A stretch of DNA of 5,552 nt from an uncultured Eisenbergiella sp. (GCA_948960675.1 CARDPF010000213.1:1-5552), one strand, 5' to 3'; counted from the stretch's first letter, positions 1 to 5,552 are shown. Notes: generated by a model from the letters alone, not told the origin. Made by a program: numbers and translations.

Positions 1-727
1 TGGGTATCCGGGACAGGAAAGGCCTGTGCTGGACGGTCTGGATTTTACATTTTACGCCGGTAAAAATTATGCGCTGGTGGGGGAAAACGGCTGCGGGAAA
101 TCGACGCTGATCAAGCTTTTGATGGGGTTTTACCGGCCAATTGGGGGAAGCATTACCATCGACGGGGAAAATACGGAAAAAATGGATTTTGGGAGGCTGC
201 AGGGATATTTTTCGGCAGTTTTTCAGGATTTTAACCGGTACGACTATACGGTGGGGGAAAATATTTTCCTTTCCTGCCTTGGCAGGCAGGGGCGGGAAGC
301 GGGCATGCGGCAGGCGGCAGGACAGGCCGGGCTGGACGGGTGGATCGCAGGCTGTCAGGAGGCCTATGACACGAAGCTTGGGAATTTGGAGGCCGGGGGA
401 AGCGACCTGTCGGGTGGCCAGTGGCAGCGCCTTTCCATTGCCCGCATGCTGTACCGGGAGGCCGGCATCTGCATTTGGGACGAGCCTGCGGCGGCGATGG
501 ATCCGGTGGCGGAATCCCGTCTGTATACGGACTTCTTACGGAAGCGTTCCCCAAACTGTGCAAATATTTTTGTGACGCACCGGCTGGGGGCCGCTGTGGG
601 CGCGGATGAAATCTGTGTGCTCAGTGGGGGAAGGTTTGTGGAGCAGGGAACCCATATGCAGCTGATGGAAAAGGAAAACGGGTTGTACCGCCGGATGTTT
701 GAAGCCCAGAAAGGAATGTATACATGA
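1..727 (+). CDS. ABC exporter subunit, ATP-binding domain (5' end outside window)
   Basis: This is the C-terminal nucleotide-binding domain of an ABC transporter that hydrolyses ATP on the cytoplasmic face of the membrane. The frame is open to the left edge (in frame from base 2, reading YPGQERPVLDGLDF), so the GTG at 26 is very unlikely to be the true start. Counting from that GTG codon as residue 1: Walker A GENGCGKST 19-27, Q-loop Gln67, signature LSGGQ 128-132, Walker B CIWDE with Asp152 and catalytic Glu153, D-loop Asp159 and switch His185. All catalytic residues are present. WDEPAAAMDP is a mild variant of the usual LDEPTAALDP. Because the next gene is a membrane-ATPase half-exporter, this one probably also carries a membrane domain upstream of the window (inference). 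The LSGGQWQ signature resembles that of Firmicute peptide and lantibiotic-type exporters, but the substrate cannot be assigned. It ends by overlapping the next gene (ATGA, 724-727). Confidence 0.93.
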   Translation, partial: GYPGQERPVLDGLDFTFYAGKNYALVGENGCGKSTLIKLLMGFYRPIGGSITIDGENTEKMDFGRLQGYFSAVFQDFNRYDYTVGENIFLSCLGRQGREAGMRQAAGQAGLDGWIAGCQEAYDTKLGNLEAGGSDLSGGQWQRLSIARMLYREAGICIWDEPAAAMDPVAESRLYTDFLRKRSPNCANIFVTHRLGAAVGADEICVLSGGRFVEQGTHMQLMEKENGLYRRMFEAQKGMYT

Positions 728-2511
728 AAAACATTGCGAGGGTTTTAAGGCTTGTCATTCCGATTTGCCCTGTCCGCATGGCGGTATACCTGCTTTTGTC
801 CCTGCCGGGCATGGCGCTGCCTGCCGTGCTGCTGTACTGGCAGCAGCGGATTGTGGACGATGTGGCCAAGCTGGATTTGGGACGTCCCCTGTCTTCCTAT
901 TTGGGGCCGGTATGGATATTGATCGGGACATATATGATGAAAAGGCTGCTGGAACTGGCTTCCATGCAGTATATGGAGTTTGGCTATTTCCGCTATGTGC
1001 TGATGGGACTGGATGCCAGGATTCATGACAAGAGCGCGCAGATTCCACTGGAATACTATGACGATGCGCAGTATTACCAAATCGTGGAGGGGGCAAAGCA
1101 GGCAGCCATGTTTTTGGTGTTTACGGCAAATTTGGCGGTGGTGTCCCTGGTCGTGGCCCTAAATCTTGCGGCGGTAAGCGGTTATCTTGCCGCAATGGAT
1201 CCGGTGATGACGGTTTTTGTGGTATTGGTAAGCATGCCGGTAATTGCGGAAAAGCTGTGGGGCGCAAAATTTAGGGCAAGGCTGCTTGCGGATACGGTGC
1301 AGCCTTCCCGGAAAAAAGCCTATGCCTTCGGGCTTTTGTCTGCCGCAGGAAGCAAGAAGGAAATCGCCCACCACGGGGCAGGGCAGTATGTGGCGGATAA
1401 GTACCGGGAAGCATGCAGGGAGTCGGACGGGCGGGAACGGTATCAAATCCGGCAGACAGGCTGCGGCAGCGTTGCCTTTTCCGTGCTGAAATCCCTGTTT
1501 CACGCAGGCGCGGTATGCATGATGTTTTGGCTGTTGGCGGCGGGCCGGATAACGATAGGTGCGTTTTCCGTTCTTCTGAGCAGCTTTTCGGTGCTGACAG
1601 ATGCGTTCACCCGGCTTTTTGACCATGCGGGTGAAATCCTGCAGACCGGTATGATGGCATCCGCATTTTTTGCCCTGATGGATCTGGAGGTTCAGGACGG
1701 GACAGGGGTTTTGGGGGAAGCGGTGCAGGGGGAGAAAGACGGGGAACTGATGCGTCTGGAACATGTTTTTTACCGTTATCCCAATGCGGGGGAGGACGCG
1801 CTAAAGGATATTTCCCTGTCCATCCAAAAAGGGGAAAAAATTGCTGTTGTCGGGGAAAACGGGGCGGGTAAGACGACACTTGCAAAGCTTTTGTCCGGGT
1901 TTTTGGTACCTTCGCAGGGAAGCATGGAGATGGGCGGCATACCCCGCAGCCGGCTGCGGGAGGACAGTATTTTTGACAGGGTCAGCGCCGTGTACCAGAA
2001 TTTTGGCTGTTATAAGCTGACGCTTGCACAGAATGTCCTGCTGGGGGATACTGCCGGACAAAATGCCCCTGCAGGGCAGGCGGATGCAGAAAAAATCGAA
2101 AGCGCCCTTTCCTGGGCCGGTGTGGGGGTACCCGGCAGGCCGGAGGAGATTTTGCTGGGCAGGGAATTCGGCGGAACCGAAATCTCCGGCGGGCAGTGGC
2201 AGCGTCTGGCGCTGGCCCGCTGCCGGTACCGGCAGCGTCCCATTGTATTTCTGGATGAACCTACGGCGGCCATTGATCCGCTGGAGGAAAGGGCGCTTTT
2301 TGGGAAGATGGAGGAACTGGGGCGAAACAGGACGGTGGTTTTGATTACACACCGGCTGGGGGCGGTCCGCAGCGCCGACCGGATTTTTTTGCTGGAGGGC
2401 GGCTACATTGCCGAAGCCGGAAGCTTTGCAGAACTGATGGGGCAAAAAGGGCGCTTTTACCGTATCTGGAACGAGCAGGCGAAATGGTACCGGGAGGACG
2501 GCAGGGGTTAA
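724..2511 (+). CDS. ABC exporter half-transporter (membrane + ATPase domains)
   Basis: This 595-residue protein is a full-length half-exporter that should pump a substrate out of the cell as a heterodimer with the preceding gene product. The membrane domain covers about residues 15-310, with hydrophobic stretches near 17-38, 58-78, 127-150, 155-176, 248-273 and 275-295, consistent with six helices. The ATPase domain follows: Walker A GENGAGKTT 377-385, Q-loop Gln425, signature ISGGQ 487-491, Walker B IVFLDE with Asp511 and Glu512, D-loop Asp518 and switch His543. No catalytic residue is missing. The ATG overlaps the upstream stop (ATGA) and is preceded by AAGGAA at 711-716 with 7-base spacing, so translation is probably coupled. 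There is no peptidase C39 domain, hence no sign that it processes a leader peptide. Multidrug, peptide or lipid export are all possible, and no cargo gene lies in the window. Confidence 0.95.
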   Translation: MKNIARVLRLVIPICPVRMAVYLLLSLPGMALPAVLLYWQQRIVDDVAKLDLGRPLSSYLGPVWILIGTYMMKRLLELASMQYMEFGYFRYVLMGLDARIHDKSAQIPLEYYDDAQYYQIVEGAKQAAMFLVFTANLAVVSLVVALNLAAVSGYLAAMDPVMTVFVVLVSMPVIAEKLWGAKFRARLLADTVQPSRKKAYAFGLLSAAGSKKEIAHHGAGQYVADKYREACRESDGRERYQIRQTGCGSVAFSVLKSLFHAGAVCMMFWLLAAGRITIGAFSVLLSSFSVLTDAFTRLFDHAGEILQTGMMASAFFALMDLEVQDGTGVLGEAVQGEKDGELMRLEHVFYRYPNAGEDALKDISLSIQKGEKIAVVGENGAGKTTLAKLLSGFLVPSQGSMEMGGIPRSRLREDSIFDRVSAVYQNFGCYKLTLAQNVLLGDTAGQNAPAGQADAEKIESALSWAGVGVPGRPEEILLGREFGGTEISGGQWQRLALARCRYRQRPIVFLDEPTAAIDPLEERALFGKMEELGRNRTVVLITHRLGAVRSADRIFLLEGGYIAEAGSFAELMGQKGRFYRIWNEQAKWYREDGRG

Positions 2512-2634
2512 GAAAGCAGCGCATAAATGAAACAGAGGTTGAAAAACCATGGGCGAGGCGTGTTAGGGACTTCCTAAACCGGCATGCGCCGGGGTTGGCG
2601 CGCCACCACGCATGAAAGGGGTTTCCTATGAAGG

Positions 2635-2670
2635 GCATGCACACATGCGGCCCTGCCGCATGGTGCGTGC
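2635..2670. repeat. Long hairpin, 15 pairs with one bulge
   Basis: The outer arm GCATGCAC (2635-2642) pairs with GTGCGTGC (2663-2670), including one G-U. After a bulged A at 2643, the inner arm CATGCGG (2644-2650) pairs with CCGCATG (2656-2662) around the loop CCCTG. It begins directly after the left strand of the enclosing 9-base stem that ends at 2634, so the helices could stack. No T-tract follows on either strand, so it is not a canonical intrinsic terminator. Confidence 0.75.
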
Positions 2671-2672
2671 AC

Positions 2673-2697
2673 GGACTGCGCAGCGGGTGCGCAGTCC
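2673..2697. repeat. Perfect 10-bp hairpin
   Basis: GGACTGCGCA (2673-2682) and TGCGCAGTCC (2688-2697) are exact reverse complements around the loop GCGGG. Only two bases separate it from the preceding hairpin. The sequence after it (TACTTGTAGGTTTTGG) has only a short T-run about ten bases away, so termination of the ABC transcript here is possible but not typical. Confidence 0.8.
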
Positions 2698-2758
2698 TAC
2701 TTGTAGGTTTTGGAACCTTCATAGTAATGGCATATACGGCATCAGTTTGGCTTGTTGG

Positions 2759-4033
2759 TTAAAACAATTCTACACGACCAAGCAGTAGGTCAATTAGGTT
2801 GCAATGAAAAATTCCGTTGTCATCATAGAAGCTATGTGGAATATCCATGCGGACAATGATTTTTTTGAAGAAGTCCTTTGTCAGTATCAAAGATGCAGAT
2901 TCAGAGGATTCTTTTTTATCAGTATCCATCTGGAAGGCTGATTGGATGTATATCTTTTTATCTGCATCGTTTACGACGAAGTCAATTTCCTTTTGTACGT
3001 TTGCACCACCGGTACGGTCAGTCACAACACCAACATCAACGGAATATCCTCGACGAAGAAGTTCATTGTAGATAATGTTTTCCATAATGTGGCCGGGATC
3101 GTACTGGCGGTAGCGCAATCTGGCATTACGAAGGCCAAGATCCGTGTAATAGTATTTGTTAGGATATTTGAAATAGGTCTTTCCTCTCACATCGTAGCGC
3201 TTTGCCATAGAAACAAGGAATGAATCAATGATGTACTGCACATAGTTTGAAACCAGTGTGGAGTTGACCTTTTCATTTTTCATGCTGCTCAGCGTATTGG
3301 CAATATTCGTGGGATTGGTCAGGGAACTGATCTGTGAAGCAAGGAAGTCCAGAATATCATTCAGAATATCCTCACGTTCAATCCCATTATGCTCTACAAT
3401 ATCCTTTACATACAATTCGCTGTGCAGGGAGGACAAATAATCTTTTTTGTCCTTTTCTTCTGTTAACGCCAGCAGGCGTGGCATGCCGCCGTAAAGCATG
3501 TAGGTATCCAGAGCCTTTCGCTCGTCACCACCCACATGAGAATAGAATTCTTCAAAGGACAGAGGAAATACATAGATTTGGGTAGCACGGCTACGGAACT
3601 CTGTGGCAATGTCTTTTGACAGTCCTTTGGAGTTACTGCCGGTTACATACACATCCAAATTCTTATATGCTTTGAGTTCATTTAGCATATCATAGATGGA
3701 AACCTCAATCCCACCGTTTTCTTTGTCAATAACTTTTGTGGTAAGCTGGATTTCGTCAATGAAAAGATAAAATTTTTCCTCTTTTTTTTCCGCAACAAGG
3801 GTCTCAACATATTCACAAAGCGTGATAGGATTTCTGAACTTATAGTAACGTCTCTGGTCCAATTCAATTTTTATGATGTGGTGTTCCTGAACCCCCTGTG
3901 AGAGAAGGTGTTCATGGAACAAATCAAACAGCAATACTGATTTTCCGCAGCGGCGGATGCCGGTAATTACTTTGACCTCACCGTTCCACATATTATGGAT
4001 CATGCGATTCAAATAGAAATCTCGTTTAATCAT
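2759..4033 (-). CDS. AAA_14 / DUF4143 family ATP-binding protein
   Basis: This complete 424-residue cytoplasmic P-loop ATPase belongs to the AAA_14 plus DUF4143 family, which is widespread in gut Firmicutes and Bacteroidetes and has no settled cellular role. Visible motifs: Walker A GIRRCGKS 25-32, Walker B FYLFIDE 88-94 with Asp93 and Glu94, sensor-1-like VYVTGSNS 128-135, arginine-finger candidates Arg147 and Arg149, and the family hallmark YGGMPR 181-186. A winged-helix-like region lies near 220-300. The C-terminal part resembles a degenerate PD-(D/E)xK nuclease fold, with Glu318 in ENIIYNEL, E-x-D at 349-351 and a Gln364 (YIQSA) where active nucleases have Lys. Whether it cuts DNA is therefore doubtful. 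The ATG at 4033 has a GAGG site (minus strand) about 8 bases upstream. The gene is visibly more AT-rich than the ABC genes and stands alone on the opposite strand, which suggests separate acquisition. Family assignment is sure; function is not. Confidence 0.95.
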   Translation of the reverse strand: MIKRDFYLNRMIHNMWNGEVKVITGIRRCGKSVLLFDLFHEHLLSQGVQEHHIIKIELDQRRYYKFRNPITLCEYVETLVAEKKEEKFYLFIDEIQLTTKVIDKENGGIEVSIYDMLNELKAYKNLDVYVTGSNSKGLSKDIATEFRSRATQIYVFPLSFEEFYSHVGGDERKALDTYMLYGGMPRLLALTEEKDKKDYLSSLHSELYVKDIVEHNGIEREDILNDILDFLASQISSLTNPTNIANTLSSMKNEKVNSTLVSNYVQYIIDSFLVSMAKRYDVRGKTYFKYPNKYYYTDLGLRNARLRYRQYDPGHIMENIIYNELLRRGYSVDVGVVTDRTGGANVQKEIDFVVNDADKKIYIQSAFQMDTDKKESSESASLILTKDFFKKIIVRMDIPHSFYDDNGIFHCNLIDLLLGRVELF

Positions 4034-4051
4034 CTTGGCAACCTCGTACTT

Positions 4052-4067
4052 GCGACGGATACGTCGC
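4052..4067 (-). promoter_or_regulatory. Small hairpin in the leader of the ATPase gene
   Basis: GCGACG (4052-4057) and CGTCGC (4062-4067) are perfect reverse complements around a four-base loop. The hairpin lies about 20 bases upstream of the ATPase start codon and just downstream of its predicted transcription start, so it could be an RNA stability element or a short operator. It does not cover the GAGG ribosome binding site. Confidence 0.4.
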
Positions 4068-4080
4068 TACTTTCTTGTAT

Positions 4081-4089
4081 AGTATACCA
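4081..4089 (-). promoter_or_regulatory. Extended -10 promoter for the ATPase gene
   Basis: Read on the minus strand, TGGTATACT gives a TATACT -10 box (4086 down to 4081) with the TGn extension typical of Firmicute promoters lacking a strong -35. At 17-base spacing the -35 position reads TGGATC, a poor match, consistent with reliance on the extended -10. The predicted transcript would start near 4074 and have a leader of about 40 bases. Confidence 0.5.
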
Positions 4090-4182
4090 CAAATTTTTCA
4101 AATGATCCATAGCACCGCAGAAAGTTCGTAATAAAGTTGTTGCAGTTGTTATAATTTGGGGATGTTTATGAAAAGATCTTAG

Positions 4183-4210
4183 GTGACATGTCGTGGGGAT
4201 GTGGTATAAT
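4183..4210 (+). promoter_or_regulatory. Sigma-A-type promoter for the fucosidase gene
   Basis: A -35 box GTGACA (4183-4188, five of six consensus bases) is followed after 16 bases by a perfect -10 box TATAAT (4205-4210) with the TGn extension (TGG at 4202-4204). The start of transcription should be near 4217, leaving a leader of roughly 150 bases before the fucosidase start. The -35 box overlaps the small palindrome GACATGTC (4185-4192), which could be incidental. Confidence 0.75.
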
Positions 4211-4222
4211 TAAGATATGGCT

Positions 4223-4284
4223 GAAAAATCGTAACAGTTCAGCTCAGGGCAGTGAAGCCACAGGCTGAACTGTTACGAAAAATC
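4223..4284. mobile_element. Miniature palindromic insertion with 8-bp target duplication
   Basis: A 46-base segment (4231-4276) has perfect 13-base terminal inverted repeats, GTAACAGTTCAGC at the left and GCTGAACTGTTAC at the right, around a 20-base centre. It is flanked on both sides by the same eight bases in direct orientation, GAAAAATC (4223-4230 and 4277-4284). This is the pattern left by transposition with an 8-bp target-site duplication. It encodes nothing, so it would have been moved in trans by a transposase not present in the window. It sits in the fucosidase leader just after the predicted transcription start, where it would fold as a stem of up to 15 pairs. On the minus strand the stem is followed by a five-T run, so it could also act as an intrinsic terminator for leftward transcription. 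The repeats are certain; the transposition history is inferred. Confidence 0.65.
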
Positions 4285-4296
4285 AAAGCGTTTGCG
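4283..4296. promoter_or_regulatory. cre-like (CcpA/LacI-family) operator candidate
   Basis: TCAAAGCGTTTGCG matches eight of the ten fixed positions of the Firmicute catabolite-response consensus TGNAANCGNTTNCA, including the central AAnCGnTT core. It lies in the leader of a sugar hydrolase gene, downstream of the promoter, where bound CcpA or a local LacI-type repressor would act as a roadblock. No regulator gene is in the window, and a match of this quality can occur by chance. Confidence 0.4.
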
Positions 4297-4330
4297 GGCA
4301 GTTTGCGTCGGCAGACTAATTTACGCCCGC
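4294..4330 (+). promoter_or_regulatory. Nested hairpin in the fucosidase leader
   Basis: An outer stem GCGGGC (4294-4299) with GCCCGC (4325-4330) encloses an inner stem GTTTGC (4301-4306) with GCAGAC (4311-4316, one G-U) around the loop GTCG. It ends 19 bases before the ribosome binding site and leaves it free. It overlaps the right edge of the cre-like operator. No known riboswitch class is recognised. Confidence 0.35.
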
Positions 4331-4349
4331 CATGGCTGGCAGGAAGGTT

Positions 4350-4355
4350 AGGGGG
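4350..4355 (+). promoter_or_regulatory. Ribosome binding site deciding the fucosidase start
   Basis: AGGGGG lies 9 bases before the ATG at 4365. The in-frame ATG at 4332 has no purine-rich site upstream (ACGCCCGCC), which favours 4365 as the true start. Confidence 0.6.
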
Positions 4356-4364
4356 AAATTTGGT

Positions 4365-5390
4365 ATGGATATGAGGAAATGGTTCCGGGAAGCGCAGTAT
4401 GGCATGATGGTGCATTGGGGGCTTTATTCTTTGCTGGGCGGCGAGTGGGACGGAAAGAAGGGCAGCAGTTATGCGGAATGGATTCAGGCGAAGCTGCGCA
4501 TCCCAAGGGCGGAATATGACAAGCTTGCGAAAGCGTTTAATCCGGTCTTTTTTGATGCCGACGGGTGGATCCGGTTTGCCAAAGAATGCGGAATGAAGTA
4601 TTTTGTGATTACCAGCAAGCATCACGAAGGATTTGCCCTGTTTCATTCCAAGGTGGATACATTCAATGTGGTGGACGCTACGCCCTTTGGCAGGGATGTC
4701 ATCGGGGAGCTTTCCGAGGCCTGCTATAAACACGGGTTAAAATTTGGCCTTTACTATTCACAGGATTTGGACTGGCATGAGGAACACGGCGGCGGATACC
4801 TTTCCGGCCACATCCCCTGCTCGGGGCAGTCCTGGTGCAATGAGTGGGATTTTCCGGAGAATGAAAAAAAGAATTTTGACATTTGCTTTGAGAACAAAAT
4901 TAAGCCTCAGGTGGAAGAAATCCTTCGGGGGTATGGGGAACTGTGCCTGATCTGGTTCGATGTTCCCATGACCATCCGGGACGGACAAAGCCGCGAATTA
5001 TATGATTTGGTGAAAAAGTACCAGCCGGATTGCCTGATTAACTCCCGTCTGGGTAACGGCGCTTATGATTATGTTTCCCTGGGGGACAATGAAATCCCGG
5101 ATTCCATACCCAAGGGGGGAGCGTTTGATCCCACAAGACTCAACGACTGCGGCGGATTTAAGCCATCGCCCTACGGTCTTTATGAGACCGCGGCGACCAT
5201 AAACAACAGCTGGGGGTATTGTGCCTGGGACCAGGACTGGAAGGATGCCGGGACAATCCTGAAAATCAAGAAAAAGTTAAACGGGCTGGGCATCAATTAT
5301 CTGTTGAATGTGGGGCCGGATCATCTGGGCCGGATTCCGGGGGCCAGTCAGGAGATTTTACGTAAAGTCGCGGAAGGACTATATTTGTAG
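4365..5390 (+). CDS. GH29 alpha-L-fucosidase, compact, probably cytoplasmic
   Basis: This 341-residue enzyme should release L-fucose from fucosylated glycans or oligosaccharides by a retaining mechanism. GH29 landmarks from the chosen start: WFREAQYGMMVHWGLYS 6-22 with the fucose-contacting His17, SKHHEGF 84-90 with His86-His87, LYYSQDLDW 129-137, IWFD 196-199 with Asp199 as nucleophile candidate, YETAATINNSWGY 273-285 with Glu274 as a possible acid/base (the acid/base varies in this family) and NYLLNVGPDHLGRIP 311-325. The protein ends soon after that motif, so it has the catalytic barrel but no C-terminal beta-sandwich; many GH29 enzymes are 400-500 residues or more. There is no signal peptide, which points to intracellular hydrolysis of imported sugars. 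An in-frame ATG at 4332 would add 11 residues but lacks a ribosome binding site. Family assignment is firm; the exact substrate is not. Confidence 0.93.
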   Translation: MDMRKWFREAQYGMMVHWGLYSLLGGEWDGKKGSSYAEWIQAKLRIPRAEYDKLAKAFNPVFFDADGWIRFAKECGMKYFVITSKHHEGFALFHSKVDTFNVVDATPFGRDVIGELSEACYKHGLKFGLYYSQDLDWHEEHGGGYLSGHIPCSGQSWCNEWDFPENEKKNFDICFENKIKPQVEEILRGYGELCLIWFDVPMTIRDGQSRELYDLVKKYQPDCLINSRLGNGAYDYVSLGDNEIPDSIPKGGAFDPTRLNDCGGFKPSPYGLYETAATINNSWGYCAWDQDWKDAGTILKIKKKLNGLGINYLLNVGPDHLGRIPGASQEILRKVAEGLYL

Positions 5391-5401
5391 AGGATCCTGC
5401 A

Positions 5402-5552
5402 GTGGGATATTGGAAAAAAGGTACGACAAGCCACATAGAAGGGCTGCGTACGCTGTGTTTTGAAGTGACGAACGGGACAATTTGCCACAATCCCGCCATC
5501 AATCTGGAGCAATTAAGCTATGTGGAGGCGGCATGCACAAAATGCATGCCCC
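5402..5552 (+). CDS. Open frame of unknown family, cut by the window edge
   Basis: A frame starting with GTG at 5402 stays open to the end of the window (50 codons). AGAGGA (5389-5394 region, overlapping the fucosidase stop) lies 7 bases before it, and only 11 bases separate it from the fucosidase, so it would be a tightly linked operon partner. The translation contains SHIEGLRTLCFEVTNGT and, at the edge, ACTKCMP with a CxxC pair that might bind a metal or iron-sulfur cluster. Codon choice looks like its neighbours. I do not recognise the family, and the frame is open back to 5366, so the start is uncertain. It could instead be a gene remnant or a chance open frame. Confidence 0.4.
   Translation, partial: MGYWKKGTTSHIEGLRTLCFEVTNGTICHNPAINLEQLSYVEAACTKCMP
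5530..5550. repeat. Perfect 8-bp hairpin at the window edge
   Basis: GGCATGCA (5530-5537) and TGCATGCC (5543-5550) are exact reverse complements around the loop CAAAA. No T-tract is visible before the window ends, so a terminator role cannot be judged. The first ten bases, GGCATGCACA, also occur at 2634-2643 in the structured intergenic element. Confidence 0.55.

Larger units (their letters stand above)
2535..2724. other. Structured multi-hairpin intergenic element of unknown identity
   Basis: This stretch between two convergent genes is packed with inverted repeats. In order: GGTT-GAAA-AACC at 2537-2548 (a GNRA-type loop), TTAGG/CCTAA at 2563-2577, CCGGC-ATGC-GCCGG at 2579-2592, the 10-base palindrome TGGCGCGCCA at 2596-2605, a 15-pair hairpin at 2635-2670, a perfect 10-pair hairpin at 2673-2697 and AGGTT-TTGG-AACCT at 2705-2718. 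A 9-base stem CTATGAAGG (2626-2634) pairs perfectly with CCTTCATAG (2716-2724) and encloses the two large hairpins. The outer motifs GGTTGAAAAACC (2537-2548) and GGTTTTGGAACC (2706-2717) are inverted copies with 10 of 12 positions paired, like terminal repeats. All of this is seen directly. Whether it is a dispersed palindromic repeat, a miniature transposon or a noncoding RNA is not decided. No convincing coding frame explains it. Confidence 0.6.

Noticed and set aside
26..28. GTG at 26 as a true start codon
   Set aside because: The reading frame and ABC-domain similarity continue upstream to the window edge, so the gene starts outside.
2673..2710. Intrinsic terminator of the ABC operon
   Set aside because: The hairpin is strong but no T-run follows directly, so only a possible terminator is noted.
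2345..2722. Minus-strand open frame across the folded element and the end of the ABC gene
   Set aside because: It overlaps the confident ABC gene for about half its length, is rich in Pro, Arg, His and Cys as expected of an antisense frame, and its other half runs through hairpins.
2535..2724. Retron RNA, group II intron, integron attC site or CRISPR
   Set aside because: No reverse transcriptase is nearby. There is no GUGYG start with a typical domain V, no RYYYAAC/GTTRRRY pair, and no regularly spaced direct repeats.
4150..4155. Second TATAAT box on the + strand
   Set aside because: No acceptable -35 box at 16-18 bases upstream and no TGn extension; the box at 4205-4210 is much better.
4217..4234. 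Five-codon leader peptide (MAEKS) ahead of the fucosidase
   Set aside because: The ATG coincides with the predicted transcription start and has no ribosome binding site.
4332..4364. ATG at 4332 as the fucosidase start
   Set aside because: No ribosome binding site precedes it, while AGGGGG sits well before the ATG at 4365, and GH29 homology begins only at WFREA.

Overview
The window looks like chromosomal DNA of a Clostridia-type Firmicute, most likely a Lachnospiraceae-like gut bacterium. This is inferred from AGG-type ribosome binding sites, the style of the ABC exporter pair (LSGGQWQ signature), a near-textbook AAA_14/DUF4143 ATPase of the kind common in that group, and a compact GH29 fucosidase. 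No marker gene fixes the genus.

Layout. (1) 1-2511, + strand: the 3' end of one ABC exporter subunit, translationally coupled by a 4-base ATGA overlap to a complete second subunit with membrane and ATPase domains. Both nucleotide-binding domains keep all catalytic motifs, so the pair should form a heterodimeric ATP-driven exporter. Its cargo is not visible. (2) 2512-2758: a gap between convergent genes, filled by an unusually structured, GC-rich element. It has several hairpins, two of them long, and a 9-bp long-range stem that closes them into a junction. (3) 2759-4033, - strand: a complete AAA_14/DUF4143 ATPase, clearly more AT-rich than its neighbours and in the opposite orientation, so probably acquired. 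(4) 4034-4364: a divergent regulatory region. It holds a leftward extended -10 promoter, a rightward consensus-like promoter, a 46-bp perfect-ended palindromic insertion flanked by an 8-bp direct repeat, a CcpA/LacI-like operator (cre-like) and a leader hairpin. (5) 4365-5390, + strand: a GH29 alpha-L-fucosidase of catalytic-domain size without a signal peptide. (6) 5402 to the end: an open frame of unknown family with its own ribosome binding site, cut by the window edge and ending in a perfect hairpin.

How it fits together. The fucosidase and the following open frame look like the start of a sugar-use operon driven from the promoter at 4183-4210, possibly under carbon catabolite control. 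The ABC pair is the end of a separate exporter operon. The ATPase appears to be an independent unit. The main points of interest are the miniature palindromic insertion with an apparent target duplication between the fucosidase promoter and its putative operator, and the folded element at about 2535-2724, which no gene explains.
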